From an uncultured Bacteroidota bacterium (GTDB lineage: Bacteria > Bacteroidota > Bacteroidia > UBA7662), in assembly GCA_903856555.1 (NCBI GenBank), contig CAIOCC010000099.1:1-9271 (forward strand): DNA of 9,271 bases, read 5' to 3'. The notes beneath the pieces were generated by a model. That model was not told the origin of the DNA. It did not search any database and saw only the letters and a list, made by a program, of their open reading frames with translations. Positions 7,516 to 9,271 of the stretch are shown one piece after another (position 1 is the stretch's first letter; every line of letters starts with the position of its first letter). The position numbers and the translations under genes are program-made.

Positions 7516-9271
7516 TTAGGGTTGAACAGCCGAACCGGGTCGTTTCCAGCGGTCCATCCACAAAATCAGGGTCGGCAGCAGGACCAAATTGGCCACCATG
7601 GCCAAAAGCAAGGTCACGGCCGACATGAGGCCCAAGGCCTGGGTCCCGCCAAAATCCGAAAACGCAAAGACCACAAAGCCAAAAAACAAAATAATAGAGG
7701 TATAAATCATGGACCCCCCGGTTTCCAGGGTGCAAACCCGCAAATGCTCCATGGTGCTCCGGTTATGACGCTTGATTTCTTGGTAATAACGCGCCAAATA
7801 GTGAATGCAATCATCCACGGCAATCCCCAAAACAATACTGAAAATCAAGACCGTGCTGGGCTTGATCGAAACCCCCATCCACCCCATTACACCGGCCGTA
7901 AAAAGCAACGGAAGGCTGTTGGGCAACAAGGCAAAAAGCACCGCCTTCCAACTACGGTAGGTGAGGCCCATCATGAGGGCAATCAACAAAACCGCCAACA
8001 AAATCGAACCCGCCAACGATCGAACCAGGTATTGATTCCCCCGTAGAAACATCAGGGAATTCCCTGTGAAAAAGACCTTTTCATCTCGACCTTCCATGAT
8101 GGAATCCACCCCCAACCGCAACGCATCGAGAACACGGTGAAGGGAGTCGGTCCCTACATCGGCCATGTTATAGGAAATACGCATAAATTGTTTGGAGGAA
8201 TCCATGAGACGAAGGCTGAGGCCTTCCTTTCCGGATTCCCCACGACTTCGTAACAAATAAGGAATCACAAAGGCCCTTTCCTGAGCGTTGGGCAATTGAT
8301 AGTGGGCCTGAGATCCTCCAAAATAAGCCTGATTGGCCGCTTTGATCAATTCCACCATCGAAATCGGCGGCCCAAAGATGGGCTGCTGCTCCAACAAATT
8401 CTGAATTTGATCGGCCTTTTGGAGAAGGGCTGGAGACTGGGCCCCGTTGGGACGGCCGGCATCCAAAACCAAATCCAAGGGCATCACCCCGCCAAAATGT
8501 TTTTCGAGGAAACGCAAATCCCTGTAAACATGATCATTCCGTGGCAAATCATCGACAACGTAACTGTTGGTCCTTAATTGAAGGATTCCACTAATTGCCA
8601 CCACCAAAAGACCCACCGTTGCGGCCACCACCACCCGACGACGAAATTCAATCCAACGTGTCAGGCGTTCCAGCCATCGCCGGATGCGCTGATTCTCCAG
8701 GTGACGAATTTGACGAAATCCAGGGGCCGGAAGCAGGCTAAGAATCGCCGGTATGACAACGATGCTTAACACAAACATCACCATGACCGAAAGGCCGGTC
8801 ACAAAACCAAACTCCCGGAGAATCACACTTTCGGTAAAATAAAAAACAAAAAATCCAACCGCTGTGGTTGCGTTGGTGATCAGGGTCGCTACCCCAATTC
8901 GTTCGACAATGCGGGTGAGGGCTTTGACTTTGTTGCCGTGCTTGCGGTATTCGTTGTGGTATTTGTTCACCAAATAGACCCCGTTGGGGACCCCAATGAC
9001 CACCATCAGGGCCGGAATCAAACCCGAAATCAGGGTGATACTGTAACCCATCCAGCCCATGATGCCCATGGCCCAGACAATCCCAATACCCACCAGCGTC
9101 AAGGATAGCAAGACGGTTTGAAACGACCGAAAAAACAAAAAAAGCACCATCCCCGTCACAACCACGGATGCGACCAAAAACCAAATCAATTCATCTTTGA
9201 TTCGGGTGGCCATCACGGTGCGGATGTAGGGCAGGCCCGAAAGGTACACGGTGTTACCGGAGGCGACTGAA
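7516..9271 (-). CDS. RND/MMPL-superfamily membrane transporter (5' partial)
   Basis: 584 residues are visible and the frame stays open through the right edge, so the N-terminus (first membrane segment and most of periplasmic loop 1) is missing. Eleven of the usual twelve membrane segments can be seen: five in the first half, then a large periplasmic loop (about residues 230-400), flanked by one segment before it and five after. The second half carries the RND proton-relay motif GIAVDD followed by CIHYLARYYQEI (Asp pair at bases 7810-7815). The equivalent place in the first half reads GVPNGVYLVNKYHNE, with no acidic residue. This matches the 'predicted exporter of the RND superfamily' group (MMPL/HpnN-like) that probably exports or transfers lipids or hydrophobic molecules using the proton gradient; the substrate is not deducible. 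The GTG codon at 9249 is not the true start because coding continues upstream of it. Confidence 0.9.
   Translation of the reverse strand, partial: SVASGNTVYLSGLPYIRTVMATRIKDELIWFLVASVVVTGMVLFLFFRSFQTVLLSLTLVGIGIVWAMGIMGWMGYSITLISGLIPALMVVIGVPNGVYLVNKYHNEYRKHGNKVKALTRIVERIGVATLITNATTAVGFFVFYFTESVILREFGFVTGLSVMVMFVLSIVVIPAILSLLPAPGFRQIRHLENQRIRRWLERLTRWIEFRRRVVVAATVGLLVVAISGILQLRTNSYVVDDLPRNDHVYRDLRFLEKHFGGVMPLDLVLDAGRPNGAQSPALLQKADQIQNLLEQQPIFGPPISMVELIKAANQAYFGGSQAHYQLPNAQERAFVIPYLLRSRGESGKEGLSLRLMDSSKQFMRISYNMADVGTDSLHRVLDALRLGVDSIMEGRDEKVFFTGNSLMFLRGNQYLVRSLAGSILLAVLLIALMMGLTYRSWKAVLFALLPNSLPLLFTAGVMGWMGVSIKPSTVLIFSIVLGIAVDDCIHYLARYYQEIKRHNRSTMEHLRVCTLETGGSMIYTSIILFFGFVVFAFSDFGGTQALGLMSAVTLLLAMVANLVLLPTLILWMDRWKRPGSAVQP

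Noticed and set aside
7213..8046. Plus-strand open frame of 277 codons across the transporter-ileS junction
   Set aside because: It lies antisense to two well-supported genes. Its product is rich in Gln, Gly, His and Asn with no recognisable domain, as expected of a shadow of GC-rich coding sequence.

Overview
The window reads as a chromosomal segment of a member of the Bacteroidota, moderately GC-rich by eye. Three things point to this phylum. The left-hand gene ends in a gliding-motility/type IX secretion (T9SS, type B) C-terminal domain. The order ileS - DksA/TraR-like gene - lspA is, from memory, a recurrent Bacteroidota arrangement. The DksA-like protein has lost most zinc-finger cysteines, as is usual in that phylum. 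No start in the window has a convincing Shine-Dalgarno sequence, which also fits.

Layout. On the plus strand, 1-1578 is the 3' part of a large secreted, cell-surface protein. It has an IgGFc-binding-like region, four cysteine-containing modules (three spaced exactly 49 codons apart), a PKD-like domain and a T9SS sorting domain. Everything to its right is on the minus strand and reads leftwards: an RND/MMPL-type membrane transporter (5' end beyond the right edge), isoleucyl-tRNA synthetase ileS, a DksA/TraR-like regulator, lipoprotein signal peptidase lspA, and a lipoprotein with TPR-like repeats and a CsgG/LpoB-like domain. The plus-strand gene and the lipoprotein gene converge with only 6 bases between their stop codons. 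Coding density is very high: the largest intergenic gap is about 73 bases, so no stretch over 300 bases lacks a gene.

How the genes work together. ileS, the DksA-like gene and lspA form a housekeeping cluster for tRNA charging, transcriptional adjustment and lipoprotein maturation. lspA starts with TTG one base after the stop of the DksA-like gene, which suggests translational coupling. The last gene of the run encodes a lipoprotein that LspA would itself mature. A weak hairpin followed by a T-rich run lies between ileS and the DksA-like gene and may partly separate them.

The most notable observation is in IleS. Its class I signature, normally H-x-G-H, reads G-I-H-H, with the first and third residues swapped. 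This form has been linked to strong mupirocin resistance in some type 2 IleRS enzymes. I see no mobile element, CRISPR array, RNA gene or clearly undescribed system; most of the window is ordinary Bacteroidota chromosome.
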